A stretch of DNA of 64,000 nt from Dendrolimus kikuchii (Eukaryota > Arthropoda > Insecta > Lepidoptera > Lasiocampidae), in the NCBI GenBank assembly GCA_019925095.2, contig CM034412.1:11694001-11758000 (forward strand). The letters run 5' to 3'. The position numbers and the translations under genes are program-made. The first letter of the stretch is position 1. Each line of letters opens with the position of its first letter. Under the pieces are notes generated by a model. It worked only from the letters and a program-made list of their open reading frames with translations, did no database searches and was not told the origin of the DNA. Positions 14,594 to 22,757 of the stretch are shown one piece after another.

Positions 14594-14642
14594 CACACAG
14601 ACACGAGCACGCGCACACACGCACGCACACACACACACACAG

Positions 14643-14711
<69 letters not shown>

Positions 14712-17700
14712 TGCGCGCACACACACATACGCGCACACACGCTCACGCACGCACGCACACACGCACGCACGCACACACGCACGCACGCACGCATGCATAC
14801 ATCTTTCATTCTAACATTTATTTCTGTTTCTTAACTGAGTAAGCTTAAATTTAATTTAATCTTAAGAATAAAACTACGTATTGACGGTTTTAAGCGCGGT
14901 AATTTATTTAATTTTGGTAATAAATTACCGCGTTAAAACCGTTAAAACTTAGTTTTATTATGTATACAAGTCGTGAAAACTTAAGAAAATATCAATATTA
15001 AGAAGTTTTATTTCTGGTAGCCATGGAGTGGAGCACTGGTGACCTGTCATACAGATTTCTTGTAAATCTATTTTCAGGCACCAGTCTCATACGGTTTCTT
15101 TTTGAATCTGTTGTATTGAGAAAATAAATAAAGTTTTATTATTATTTATCAATGTTTTTTTTTATTGCAGGAGATCAGCAGACAGGCACACGGCCCACTT
15201 GATGGAAAGCGGTTACCATCGCCTATGGACTTTTGCAACACCAAAGTTGCTACAAATGCGCTGCTGCTCTCTTAAAGGAGACTGGAACCTGGTCACTAAT
15301 GCCGGAACACAACTCAAGGTTGTTACGGCGACATACTTTAGACCGGGGGTGGTAGCCATCCAGTCGGACAAATGCCCTACCACCTGGCAATGTAATAATT
15401 TTACTCTCATTTTGTTCTATACTATGTAAATTGTGGATATCGACTACCTGGGGTCCAATCGTGCTATTACTAACACGTCAAAATTGCCGGACACTAGTGA
15501 CCAGGTTCCAGTCTTCCTTAAGAGAGCAGCAGCGCATTTGTAGCAACTTTGGTGTTGCAAATGTCCATAGGCGATGGTAACCGCTTTCCATCAAGTGGCC
15601 CGTCTGCCTGTCTGCTGAACTCCTGCAATAAAAAAATTTGTCCATTTCAGACAATAAAAAAAGCTTGACTGGAAGAGATTGCTTTAAGCAATAAGGCCGT
15701 CCATTATTATGGTTATTATAACTAGATTACACCTTTGTTTACCTTAGTAAGCAATAAAGTATTACCCATGTATTTAGTTTTAACATTGTTTAAATAAGTT
15801 TTACCTGATAAACGGACTGCGATCCTTGCAGTAGTTTAAGTATGTCTCATCTCTATACATGTAGCGGAGATCATTCTTGCATCCAACTAAAAGTATCGGC
15901 GTATTTGGGCAGAAGCGTCTGTAATACCATTTCATTATTCGTTAACTCTATTTTACATTGGATAAATCAGGGCTTGAAGACATTTCAAACAATTAACTTA
16001 ATATGTAATTCTCTTACCTAATTTCTGGATACCACATTGCCCCACAGTTCCTCAGTGAAATGGGGTTCGTAATTGAAAAACAGAGTAGTACCACATCAGA
16101 TCTATAAAAAGAAAGGAAATATAGAATATAATTTATAATTATCTATAATGTCAAAAGTAGTCTTTAAATTATAGTTAAGAGGGTTTAATCTAATAGCATT
16201 TAAAACATTAGGAATATTTATTTACCTGCCATAAGCAAACCGTCTATCCTTCTCATGATCTCCAAAAGTGTCCCAAAGGCGAAGTGACACATTCACACCA
16301 TCAACCACTTCCCAAGACCTTTCCAACACCTAAGAAAATTTAAAAAAAAACATTTGGAGAAATAAAATATAGAGTTAACACTTGAAAATAATGTAAATAA
16401 AGCCACTTTATGATTGTTCTATGCAACAGCAGTATAGAATTGAAATGCTTGGTATAATTAGTACCAAAAGCTTAGTTCTCTTTTTTCTATGAGAGTTTCC
16501 CGATTCACTCAGTGTATGTGACTCCCACACCAATACCATAAATAAACCTTAAATTACAATACATTATTTACAGTTCTCAAGATGTCTTTATGTCATTATT
16601 TACAGTTCTTTAGAAATCTTTGTCATTATTTACAAATCTCTAGATGTCTATACTAGACATCTCAGATAGGCCCTAATGTTGTCTGTTATACTTAGTCTGG
16701 CCATAAATACTGTTACAATTAAAAAGAAACAAAATATTACATTTGAATTTGGTATCTGTCATTTTTATATGATTGTTCATTGTGTTTTCTCATTTTGGCG
16801 CCAATACATTGTACAACATTTTACGATATTAAAATGGAATGGGGCGATAAAGAGAACCGAATCACTGTGATTGCATTACACAAAGGAGGTATGGAGCCAA
16901 ATGCAATTTTTAAAACTCTCCATATGCTTGGTATTAGTCAAATGTTTGTGTACCGGGCTATTAATAGGTACAATGAGACCTCCTCTGTTTGTGACAGAAA
17001 AAGATCTGGCCTTCCACGTAGTGTTCGTACGAAAAAGGTGGTTAAAGCAGTAAGTAAAAATTCGAAGAAATCTTGTCCGAGAGCAAAAGATTTTATCTCG
17101 GGAGATGAAGATATCACCTAGAACCATGTGGCGTATTTTAAAAGATGACTTAGGACCTGCAGCCTATAAGACACGAACTGGTCATTTCTTAACTTATAAT
17201 TTAAAAAAGAATAGGGTGATAAAATCGAAACAAGTACTGAAGCGGTATGCAAAGGGAGGTCACAGAAAATTTTGTTTGCGGATGAGAAATTTTTTACAAT
17301 TGAGCAACATTTTAACAAACAAAATGACCGTATTTATGCTCAAAGCTCTAAGGAAGCTTCTCAATTAGTCGACAGAGTGCAATGTGGGCATTATCCGCCT
17401 TCAGTGATGGTTTGGTGGGGAGTTAGGTATGAAGGAGTGACTGAGCCATATTTTTGAGAAAAAGGTATCAAACCATCGGCACAAGTGTATCAAGATACCA
17501 TTCTTGAGAAGGTAGTTAAGCCCCTTAATAACACCATGTTCAATAACCAAGAATGGTCCTTCCATCAAGACTGGGCGCCAGGTCATAAAGCTCGGTCCAC
17601 GCAGTCTTGGTTGGAAACGAACGTTTCGGACTTCATCAGAGCTGAAGCCTGGCCGTCGTCTGGTCCCGATCTTAATCCGCTGGATTATGATTTATGGTCA

Positions 17701-18273
17701 GTTTTAGAGAGTACGGCTTGCTCTAAACGCCATGATAATTTGGAGTTCCTAAAACAATCCATACGATTGGCAGTGAAGAATTTTCCCATAAAAAGAGTGC
17801 GTGGTTCTATTGATAACTGGCCTCAATGTTTAAAGGACTATATTGCAGCCAATGGAGACCACTTCGAATAAACTTTTTATATTTTAAATTGTTTAAATTT
17901 ATGTATTAAACTAACACACTATAAAACTTATAAATGTTATTTGCAATAGAAGAAAAAGAATTCTTTGTTACAATATTTATGGCAAGACTAGGTATATTAC
18001 CTGGAACATGATTGGATTAGCTTGGAGTTATACATTGTCTGAGTTCCTTTGCTAATTATTTAAAAAAATATAACAACAAAACATATTACTAACATCTTTA
18101 TATATTCTATACTGGTCTATAGCCCAAACTGTTGGCACATGTGTTGTCATTAACTGTGAAAGAGACACATGTTTGTTACAAGCACGTGCACATATCAATC
18201 GTGTCTTCCCAACAGCCGTATCTCCAACTACCACACACTTCACCAACTCTTGATGAGGTTGTTCGTTGTCCAT
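696..18273 (-). CDS. RhoBTB: RhoBTB: atypical Rho GTPase with two BTB domains (3' end outside window)
   Basis: Coding exons in transcript order: 18273-18094, 16329-16226, 16101-16018, 15918-15805, 14452-14245, 13875-13783, 13022-12867, 12370-12285, 10599-10473, 4813-4676, 3037-2924, 866-696. All have AG/GT borders, and the phases join into one open frame of about 525 residues. The family is an atypical Rho GTPase fused to BTB domains that act with Cullin-3 ubiquitin ligase. The N-terminus has a P-loop (GDTAVGKT, residues 17-24), the RhoBTB switch I context THVPTVW, switch II WDTFGDH (79-85) and an RRFAYGRSDVV block. The start ATG lies three bases inside an exon preceded by TTCTTGCAG, so an upstream 5'UTR exon is expected. 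The C-terminal part of the second BTB and the family tail run off the left edge. Confidence 0.93.
1000..1790 (+). repeat. Helitron-type non-autonomous repeat fragments
   Basis: The stretch at 1377-1560 starts CTATACTAATATATAAAGCT and continues with GAACGCGCTAATCTCAGG and GAAGGCTATAGGCTATATAT, the well-known 5' part of lepidopteran Helitron non-autonomous elements. About 1000-1370 and 1590-1720 are related fragments with the recurring CGGTCCAGTAGTTTTT block and a CAGA run. No CTAG terminus was identified. Confidence 0.5.
1811..2410. mobile_element. MITE with TTAGGGGCC terminal repeats and internal (AT)n
   Basis: The left end reads TTAGGGGCCATTAATAAAA then TACGTCACAC. The reverse complement of the right end reads TAAGGGGCCACAAATGACG then TCACAC. 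The element is about 600 bp, has no coding capacity and holds the AT microsatellite at 2109-2191. It sits in the RhoBTB intron 867-2923. Confidence 0.55.
2109..2191. repeat. (AT)n microsatellite
   Basis: About 41 uninterrupted TA dinucleotide units. Confidence 0.95.
2924..13875 (-). CDS. RhoBTB: RhoBTB exons 6-11: proline-rich linker and interrupted first BTB domain
   Basis: Exon 6 (13875-13783) gives the short Pro-rich linker [13 protein letters not shown] and the BTB entry. Exon 7 (13022-12867) gives SDMVIICG...[15 protein letters not shown], the first half of the BTB fold. Exons 8-9 (12370-12285, 10599-10473) encode the charged spacer that interrupts BTB1 in this family. Exon 10 (4813-4676) resumes with [20 protein letters not shown] and exon 11 (3037-2924) closes the BTB with helices around [17 protein letters not shown]. 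The phases are 0,0,2,0,0,0. Confidence 0.9.
3038..4675. other. RhoBTB intron, AT-rich, little recognisable
   Basis: A short (AAT)n run lies at 4650-4671. The segment at about 3625-3740 resembles, on the minus strand, the end of an RTE-type LINE (GAGATTTGTGGTGTGT and similar). Nothing else was recognised. Confidence 0.4.
4868..5110. repeat. MITE-like AT-rich repeat starting GGGCCGCTTGCATAACG
   Basis: The block repeats TTTAAA/CTTAAATTTA motifs and paired CTAAATGCATTTA and ACTAAACGCATTTAGT palindromes. It looks like a non-autonomous DNA element immediately before the LINE. Boundaries are uncertain. Confidence 0.4.
5523..6614 (+). CDS. LINE ORF1: PHD-like zinc finger, coiled coil and Baculo_FP-like C-terminal domain
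   Basis: The ORF is 363 residues. At 3-53 a Cys pattern CxxC...CNAC...CFAC...CPSC forms a PHD/treble-clef-like finger. Residues 130-205 form a long heptad-like helix (coiled coil). From about 205 the sequence [36 protein letters not shown] and [20 protein letters not shown] matches the conserved blocks of the FP25K-like domain known in many insect LINE ORF1 proteins. Its role is RNA binding and RNP formation by family analogy. It is followed by a 511-bp gap before ORF2. Confidence 0.82.
   Translation: MKCVGCKNTLEQNNYVKCNACNASYCFACLNIDSKLDMDPGNLANLKCPSCMNKNVNASRRRHDNDSPLASNQSFSFIRTPVKKIETIGNVSTETTHVPFSLADISSLLDQKLSPNSSNMKSLRSALYEDVKSLVSSELNSAVQGLKEDFTKTTDYIMAEVNDLKNQIISKDQVISELALKQSNLEREVMYFRSRVNTLEKISRANNIEIQAVPERNNEDVYKIFKSICSSMSFQLAESDIHSCRRVAKMDPKSSRPRNILITLSSPRLRDNLLSAYSRFNKQYSNNKLNSIHANIDGESGRIYINEHLSAEIKQLYSAARKYSKENNCDFVWVKFGQIYIRKNTTSKAIRIIDMNFLNTLKL
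6644..7144 (+). CDS. Hydrophobic open frame between LINE ORF1 and ORF2, possibly fortuitous
   Basis: The frame is 166 codons, starts 29 bp after the ORF1 stop and overlaps the ORF2 start by 19 bp. Its translation is almost all Ile, Leu, Phe, Tyr and Ser, with several potential membrane stretches. T-rich linker DNA yields such frames by chance, so coding status is doubtful. The uninterrupted length in very AT-rich DNA and the overlap arrangement are the only arguments in its favour. Confidence 0.25.
   Translation: MSISIYILYWLQFACFSYIVCLLIRFLMFFFRINVQRQLSRIFITYFVFMFSLIIHLIIYQTCNRLSCIKLFSTVILLHGELLFTFTLNSLLHNWSISSVLITYSYHLLHYYYFQPFSIKYYKRSDIVYVTFVFLYSITHSFSKHAGTIIPLYSILKIISQCHRIM
7126..10050 (+). 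CDS. LINE ORF2: apurinic-type endonuclease and reverse transcriptase
   Basis: The ORF is 974 residues with no interruption. Endonuclease motifs: YYQNVRG (12-18), LITETWL (39-45), LIAGDFN around 155. The last catalytic motif reads CFHSTLD rather than the usual SDH. RT motifs: [28 protein letters not shown] with Asp602, [11 protein letters not shown], and YADD at 689-692. The C-terminal region has the [19 protein letters not shown] block typical of Jockey/CR1-like elements. This enzyme performs target-primed reverse transcription. Confidence 0.93.
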   Translation: MSPNNVNCLKMYYQNVRGLCTKTLDFYQSILNQNLDVILITETWLNAGILDSELCDDRYDIFRGDRPESLRGGGVMICAKKFLCARLRPEWSALPTELLWITIPRSSLAHNEANIHICIVYIVGGKPNQDEHVYRFLSSLNEVLTLHPNDHVLIAGDFNLSCIQWHPICPSVSHEGYSRTQESADKLIQDINTLGFTQYNNFKNKSCNTLDLIISNFFLSLSISSDPLVKEDCFHSTLDITIRDIFVNSLPKVTNLKYQFSKANYDVINSEINGIDWPSLLSSEESVDDAVLVFYEKVNDIIRLHVPLVTIYSSSKFPAWYSLPLIKLIKEKNKVHKRWKRFSNPRDYDEFSLLRKRQKSMQSDCFEKFIDISQSQVTQQPKLLWNFIKKMRGKQGSSNLPNSLSDGINTFNTGPSICNSFNNFFQSVFKNPATSYNNFVCTEAPRGDSGYIHTLNFTHKDITDYIQRLDISKGAGCDGIPPLFLVKCKNSISKPLFIIFNRSIREGVFPDLWKAANIVPVHKKGSKLVIQNYRPISILSSIPKLFEKMVHDFIYVTVTSNISSKQHGFIRKRSVNTNLCEFVGYVLNNMDSNAQVDVIYTDFEKAFDRVDHHILLTKLYNLGIQGDLFRWVKSYITNRRQAVVVGGYKSDYVCIQSGVPQGSHLGPLFYNAYLFDLDTCFNNARHLLYADDKKIFMSVRSIEDCLKIQDDLDRLSEYYKINHISVNIDKCVAISFTRKTKIINFDYVINNKLLVRTKEVRDLGVLLDFKMSFVKHIDTITDRAYKNLGFLMRTCKPFKNIKCLKMIYYAYVRSHLEFCSSVWSPNYYIHITKIERIQKLFVKHLNFKFKNHFNDYTEACLHYNLIPLSERRHYLDITFLYDIVNSIIDCPALTSSLNIYVPQRYPRNSSSLKLFATPVSKTNYGQNEYLRRCTNTYNKDFSDIDIFNSSKQRFKSLVVNKLINKIQMECNVRI
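10820..11182 (+). mobile_element. Non-autonomous Helitron
   Basis: It begins TCTATACTAATATTATAAAC and ends GCGCCGGGCCGCTAG, with a short GC hairpin (GCGCGGGTGAAACCGCGC) just before the CTAG. The flanking bases are A on the left and T on the right, the A^T target expected for Helitrons. Length is 363 bp and there is no coding capacity. It lies in the RhoBTB intron just upstream (in transcript order) of exon 9. Confidence 0.82.
11183..12284. other. RhoBTB intron with a LINE-tail fragment
   Basis: Position 11741-11790 carries GTTCGTGCCTACCCCGCAAG and a GTATATATGTATG end, the 3' terminus of the RTE-like LINE also present at 34905-35018 and 56776-57284. The remainder is unrecognised. Confidence 0.5.
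12697..12835 (-). repeat. Family A short interspersed repeat, degenerate copy
   Basis: The plus strand reads GTGCTACCAATGTGCTG...GGTTGTTATAGCGATATACT...GGGGTGGTAGCCATCC, matching the central part of family A in minus orientation. It lies about 30 bp downstream of the RhoBTB exon 7 donor. Confidence 0.6.
13400..13780 (+). repeat. Interspersed repeat abutting RhoBTB exon 6
   Basis: The segment ACTAATGGCCTGTTCCTATA, followed by TCTTATTCTGCATTCACTTGA, matches 23577-23615 (ACTAATGGCCCGTTACTATA...CCATTCGTTTGGC). Both copies continue with GACATTAG/GACATAAG and AAGGCAA. The copy ends within a few bases of the exon 6 donor at 13782. Confidence 0.5.
13930..14025 (+). repeat. LINE reverse transcriptase C-terminal remnant
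   Basis: The sequence TTTCTTTCTGCACTACGATA and TGGGGTCATTTAAGAAGGGCG encodes a degraded version of the ...FPxHYDMxSFKKGV... tail found at the end of Jockey/CR1-type RT proteins. The similar stretch at 58920-58960 supports this. Confidence 0.5.
14245..18273 (-). CDS. RhoBTB: RhoBTB exons 1-5: GTPase domain
   Basis: Five exons encode residues 1-230, the complete Rho-like domain. The G1 loop GDTAVGKT is intact. G3 reads DTFGD rather than the Ras-type DTAGQ, as is usual in RhoBTB. The G4 region reads GCKND, keeping Lys-x-Asp. The last exon carries YYYETSVF and [15 protein letters not shown], the end of the G domain. The 16330-18093 intron contains a dead mariner and the 14453-15804 intron an inverted repeat pair, but no splice site is disturbed. 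Confidence 0.93.
14530..14800. repeat. Compound (CA)n/(CGCA)n microsatellite
   Basis: About 270 bp of CA dinucleotides interspersed with CGCA/CGCG variants, in the RhoBTB intron 14453-15804. Long Cys/Val frames on the minus strand are artefacts of the repeat. Confidence 0.95.
14861..14960. repeat. Palindromic MITE-like hairpin
   Basis: GACGGTTTTAAGCGCGGTAA (from 14883) pairs with TTACCGCGTTAAAACCGTT (14925-14943), and the outer AAACTACGT/ACTTAGTTTTATT blocks extend the arms. A half copy occurs at 35676-35730 (GCGCTTAAAACTGTTAAAAC). Confidence 0.6.
15165..15392 (-). repeat. Family A short interspersed repeat
   Basis: On the plus strand it starts after a T-run with ATTGCAGGAGATCAGCAGAC and continues GGCCCACTTGATGGAAAGCG, GGTCACTAATGCCGGAACAC and GGTAGCCATCCAGTCGG. 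It is one of at least ten copies in the window, and the 5' end is missing. With the plus-orientation copy at 15487-15640 it forms an inverted pair. Confidence 0.85.
15487..15640 (+). repeat. Family A short interspersed repeat, 5'-truncated
   Basis: It reads ACTAGTGACCAGGTTCCAGT, then AGAGCAGCAGCGCATTTGT and CTGCTGAACTCCTGCAATAA. It is the reverse complement of the neighbouring copy 15165-15392 and is truncated at its 5' end. Confidence 0.85.
16691..17992 (+). mobile_element. Mariner-family DNA transposon (DD37D), inactive
   Basis: The left terminal repeat CTTAGTCTGGCCATAAATAC matches the reverse complement of the right end, CCTAGTCTTGCCATAAATAT, and both continue with TGTTACAA/TGTAACAA. TA dinucleotides flank the element at 16689-16690 and 17993-17994. 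Length is 1302 bp, a typical mariner. It lies in the RhoBTB intron between exons 1 and 2, on the opposite strand. Confidence 0.92.
16834..17871 (+). pseudogene. DD37D mariner transposase, broken
   Basis: It begins [19 protein letters not shown] (helix-turn-helix region) and continues with [19 protein letters not shown] (first catalytic Asp), [17 protein letters not shown] (second Asp) and [11 protein letters not shown] (third Asp). Thirty-seven residues separate the second and third Asp, the DD37D (maT/Bmmar1-like) signature. It is broken by a frameshift near 17080, a second near 17230-17265, and an in-frame TGA at 17455-17457. The catalytic residues themselves remain. Confidence 0.9.
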
Positions 18274-19207
18274 GGCCTGCAAGAAACATTAAATACAGTG
18301 GATTTTAGTTATAATGATGACAAGTGACCACTATATCTCCACTGCTATATATATATAGGTAGAAAGTAAGACAGAAAACAAAATTTAAAATATGGTCAGA
18401 AAATATAGCTGCTTAGTGCACATACATATCACCTAATATCTATTTAATAGCACTGATTCTAATTCTAAAACTCATATTATTACAACTGCTAACCAGCTGT
18501 GGAAGTACAAAAAAGATAAGAAAGCATTATGATTCTGGGAATGAAGCTTTGTGTGTTTGTATGTTGACTAGTTATTGACTGATTTAAAGGAACTTTTCAC
18601 AAATGGTTCATTAAAACTGGTCATTATAGCTGTAACTGGTGTTACATCCAAAGTCGCTATAACCAAATTAATTTCCTCGAAGGGACTTAAGTATTACGTA
18701 CTATACCCAAAAAGTCATTATAACCATGAACATTATAAATGAAATAATACAACACCAGCATGTAACAGATACACTCTACATTAGTATAAGTTTAGTATTA
18801 AAATTAGAATAAATTAATATAATAAATTATTCTTAAGGTACACCACAAAATAAAAAACACTAAATGAATGTCACACACAATAAAAAAATAAACAATAAGT
18901 GTGTATGGACTCTAAAATCTTTCATAGAAATTAAGTTGTAAAAAAGGGTATGGAACTCGAGTCCGTAGAGTTGTTGATAATATATATTTAAAAAAAAATG
19001 AAATAATACTGTTAATTTTGAGTAATATATCTGAAAAAATCAAACATTTGCATTGAAAATAGTGAGCGATAGTTCGGAGAGTCTGTTCTAGCCTATCCTA
19101 CCCCCCTGTTCGATTCATTTATCTCATTACTCCTGTCTGATTTATCTACCCTATCTCATTTATCCCATCCCCTTTATCTTAACCCTCCTATCCCATCCTA
19201 AAAGAAG

Positions 19208-19312
19208 GAAACACACTGGCGTCACCCCTGATGTTGCAGGCATCTATAGGCAACGGTAACCACTACCCATTAAGTGATCCCTCTATCTGCTTGCCAACTT
19301 CGCATTAATAAA
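19208..19312 (+). repeat. Family B repeat (LINE/SINE tail)
   Basis: The sequence GATGTTGCAGGCATCTATAG, GGCAACGGTAACCACTACCC and TAATAAAAAATTG is the common lepidopteran tail related to the family A 3' end. The preceding CCCATCC-rich tract (19100-19200) recurs at 52950-53030 and, inverted, at 61400-61470. Confidence 0.6.
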
Positions 19313-19489
19313 AAATTGTATTTTTTCTTGACTAATGGAAAAGAAACACATTTTTTTTATTAATTTTGTTAACATAGGAAGCACAAGATGATTTTACTTT
19401 ACTATAATCAATTGTTTGTGTATTAATTTACTTTCATATTGAATGAATGAATAATATGATAACGAATAGTGTAATAAGGGAGGGAATGT

Positions 19490-19830
19490 TGTGGATTGAA
19501 AGAAGATATAATAACAAGAGTTAAAAAGGATGTTAAGGTGGTTTGGGCATGTAGAGAGAATGGATGAAAATAGAATCACAAAACAAGTGTATGACAGCTT
19601 GTGAATGGTAGAGTTGGTATTGGTAGACCGCAAAATACACATCATGATCAAATAGCCAGAAGTATTAAAAGGAGGTCAGGTAAAAGCTTCCAAATAAATG
19701 TGCATGTACAAGGAAGTTAATGAAATTTGATGAAACAGAAGTTGTTTGTCAGGATTATCCAAGTTGAGATCTATAGTCTCTGCCTACCCCCCAAGGGAAA
19801 CAGACGTCATAATATGTATGTGTGTAATTT
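19490..19830 (+). repeat. RTE-like LINE C-terminal and 3'UTR fragment
   Basis: It encodes a degraded (F)GHVERMDENRITKQVYD-type segment and GRPQNTHHDQIA, and ends CTGCCTACCCCCCAAGGGAA and then ATGTATGTGTG. The same protein tail is seen on the minus strand at 56900-57110. Confidence 0.7.
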
Positions 19831-20341
19831 ACTTTCACCATACATCAGAAAACACTAAGTAAATGTTTTTTAACGAAACCATTATTTTCACTAGATTATC
19901 AAAAATAGATTTACTAAATAAAAATACAAAATCACGCGGCACGCCGGCAACGGGACATGGAGTCCAAGCTGCTAGTAGTTAGGGCTACAGACAATAAGTA
20001 AGTAGTAATAAACAATTTATTCTTCAAGAAAATAATGTTTTATAGGGTTTATCAACTTACCACTATGATGAGTGGAAAATATTAAATTAATAGAGAATGA
20101 CACAACAAAACTGAAATGCAAGTTAAAACAAAAGCTTTATGAATATAAACTCTTCAAAAGTTATAGTATATTGTATATTAAGTATATATTTATTTATTCT
20201 ACATAAATTTAGACTGCAATTGTTTAAAGTAATACAAGTTTTCCGCTAATTAGTTAATATATACTATAAAATTCTAATAAAAACACATCAAGTAAATTAA
20301 TGCATAATTAAAACACGAGAAACTTTTAAAATATATAAAAT

Positions 20342-20416
20342 TATAGGACGCATTATGCCAGAGCGAATGAGCGGGGGTCGTCCCTGCTCGTTCGCTCTGG
20401 CATAATGCGTCCTATA
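20342..20416. other. 75-bp near-perfect palindrome (35-bp arms, 5-base loop)
   Basis: The left arm TATAGGACGCATTATGCCAG, AGCGAATGAGCGGGG pairs with the right arm over 35 bases. The two differences would be G:U pairs in plus-strand RNA. No second copy was seen in the window. Confidence 0.8.
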
Positions 20417-21967
20417 GAATATAATTAAAATAATAGAAATAACTTCACAGATACATGCAAGACATTTTTTAAATATCTTTCAGATTAATGGTTATGAGTT
20501 GAATACCAAGTTAAACTTTTAGCGCACAGGAAAAGGATGTGTCAAAACTGACAGCCAAACTTAAATTCTACAAAAAAATCGTACATTTTTAATCACGTAA
20601 AGTACCTAAAAGGCTAATAAACTCGAATCAAATTCACATCATATTCGTTTATGATTTCGTGCTAAAATTCGTGTCACAAATTTATATCTTTATTGAAATC
20701 GACTGTTTCTTTTATGACTATGCAGATGTTAGTTTTATAGCTTTACATTATATAGTATGATTATTCATAAATAGCAAGTGGTAAAAACTAATTTTTTGTA
20801 CTAATTCTTTTAACATTAAAAAAATTAAACTTCGAATAGTTTCAAGTTTCACTTTTTAAATTTCGATTGATAATTAAAATCACTTACGACTTCTTCACTG
20901 AATATGTAATTGGTTCATAGATTCCTTTGTACTTAATACTGTTGTTAAAGTATCACGTTACGTATCAATATTTTTATTTCACAATACGCATAAATAAACT
21001 CAATCGACAAGCCTGCATTATGCGGTCTTATTACTCAGAAAAAATATTTTTCGCGATGTATCATAAGCTACGAAACACGGTTTGTAGCAATGCAGTGTTG
21101 TGCGCATGCTGTCGATCTTGCGCACAACGCCGAATGAAATCAACACTGCTTGCCTCGTTTATTTTTTTTATTGACAAATTTGAGGATGTCAATGAACTTT
21201 AAACCATCTCGCTTGAATTTCCAGCAGGTGTATGCCTTCAGATATTTGCTTTCTTGGCCAATAGCCTGTAATTACGGTCAACAAAGGAGTCTCGTAAATA
21301 GAGCATTTCCGTTTTGCGTTGAGCGTGTTCGTGCTCAATAATCTGCCATAGAGTCTGCAGTTAAAAATAGTATGATCTAATTTATCAATTATGTACTTTG
21401 GACTGTTATCGTATTGAAAAAATAATAATTTATTCTGCTAGTACGAAATAAGCCTAATAATCGTAATTATTCGTTTAATGTAAACCAAATATAGTCATGG
21501 TGCCTGATAAATTTTTCTAGCAATATTACAGAAATTGGACAGTAAACTTTTTGTTGCTTAATTTTTATTATTAGTTCCATGATTACGAGTGTGAAAACGT
21601 ATGTGGTGTATGCATAGTATACGTTTTTTTCATTTTTCAAACGAATAAATGACATTTTCTTAGATTTTCCATTACTGTAATAGCTGATATGTTTATAATT
21701 GTAGATCTCTTGATAATATAGATATTACGGCTTCTTCGGTGGCTTTCAGGAGTGGATACTGGCAGCTAAGAATTAGCCATAAATGAAAAAAAACGATATT
21801 AAATAGTTTTTCTACTGAACGATATTGTCAAAGCAAATGTTAGGAAATCTCACAGAGTACAAGAACATTAATATTATAGGAGAAAAATGCTACTTCCAAA
21901 TATTAAAATAAATATAATTTGAAATAATACATTATTTTATATATTTTCATCATCACAAAAAACAAAA

Positions 21968-22386
21968 ATGGCGTACTTCGCTTTACTCTGGAAAGCAAGG
22001 GCTGTCGAAAAATACAGATTAAAATATGAAAAAGAAAAAATCAATTCTATCGCAATGGCCGAAATTGAGATGCCGAAGAAAACGTTATTCCAAAAATGGC
22101 GCCATTACAAATACGATACTCAGAAACGAATTTCTAGAAGATTTCGAGAATGGTATCCAGAAGATTCTACAGTGTCTAATTTTTTGATACTGTTGAAGAC
22201 AGATCAGACAGTTCCTAATTTTGTTTTAAAAAGTCTAATTGGATTTATTGGTGGGATTGTGTTAACGTATATTTGCTTTATATTCTTTGTTTTCCAACTT
22301 TCTATATCATTCATGCATGCGATTATCATGAGCTCAATTATTGGAGTCTTACTTACACTGGGATTAGCTTTTAGCTATAGAATAAG
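21968..22386 (+). CDS. DCST-family exon 1: cytoplasmic N-terminus and first two membrane helices
   Basis: The ATG sits in the context ACAAAAATGG. The exon encodes about 140 residues: a basic N-terminus (LFQKWRHYKYDTQKRISRRF), then two hydrophobic stretches (LIGFIGGIVLTYICFIFFVF and AIIMSSIIGVLLTLGLAF) ending SYRIR, the usual position of the first family intron. The donor is GTTTGT, phase 2. The next exon with a phase-2 entry and phase-0 exit was not found before 32920. Confidence 0.75.
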
Positions 22387-22710
22387 GTTTGTTAACTAAC
22401 AAAGTATATATTATTGGTCGGGTCCTATATTTTACTATCCGTTCAATTTCCTTACCATCGATTGAATTTTGTCAGTATTTGTATGGAGCTTATGTCTCTA
22501 AATAATAAGAATAATTTATTCAGTAAAACATGTAAGAATAAAAGTAACAGTATAAAAGACAATAAAGTTTGCTCTAAAACTAATGTATGAGCTGCAACAC
22601 CTAAAACTAGGTAAAAACCTGTATTATATTAGGTGTCGGTGCTCTTCCAATGCTCCATTATTATTTTTTTAACATTAATACAATGTGTGTGTGTGTGTGT
22701 GTGTGTGTGC

Positions 22711-22757
<47 letters not shown>

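Larger units (their letters stand above)
18277..21967. other. Intergenic region between divergent RhoBTB and DCST-family genes
   Basis: It should contain both promoters and the RhoBTB 5'UTR exon, but no core promoter element could be assigned. Recognised contents are a family B repeat (19208-19312), a LINE fragment (19490-19830) and a 75-bp hairpin (20342-20416). The rest is AT-rich and unannotated. Confidence 0.5.

Noticed and set aside
14480..14809. Overlapping Cys/Val-rich frames of up to 109 codons on the minus strand
   Set aside because: They are direct translations of the (CA)n/(CGCA)n microsatellite; all three frames are open for that reason.
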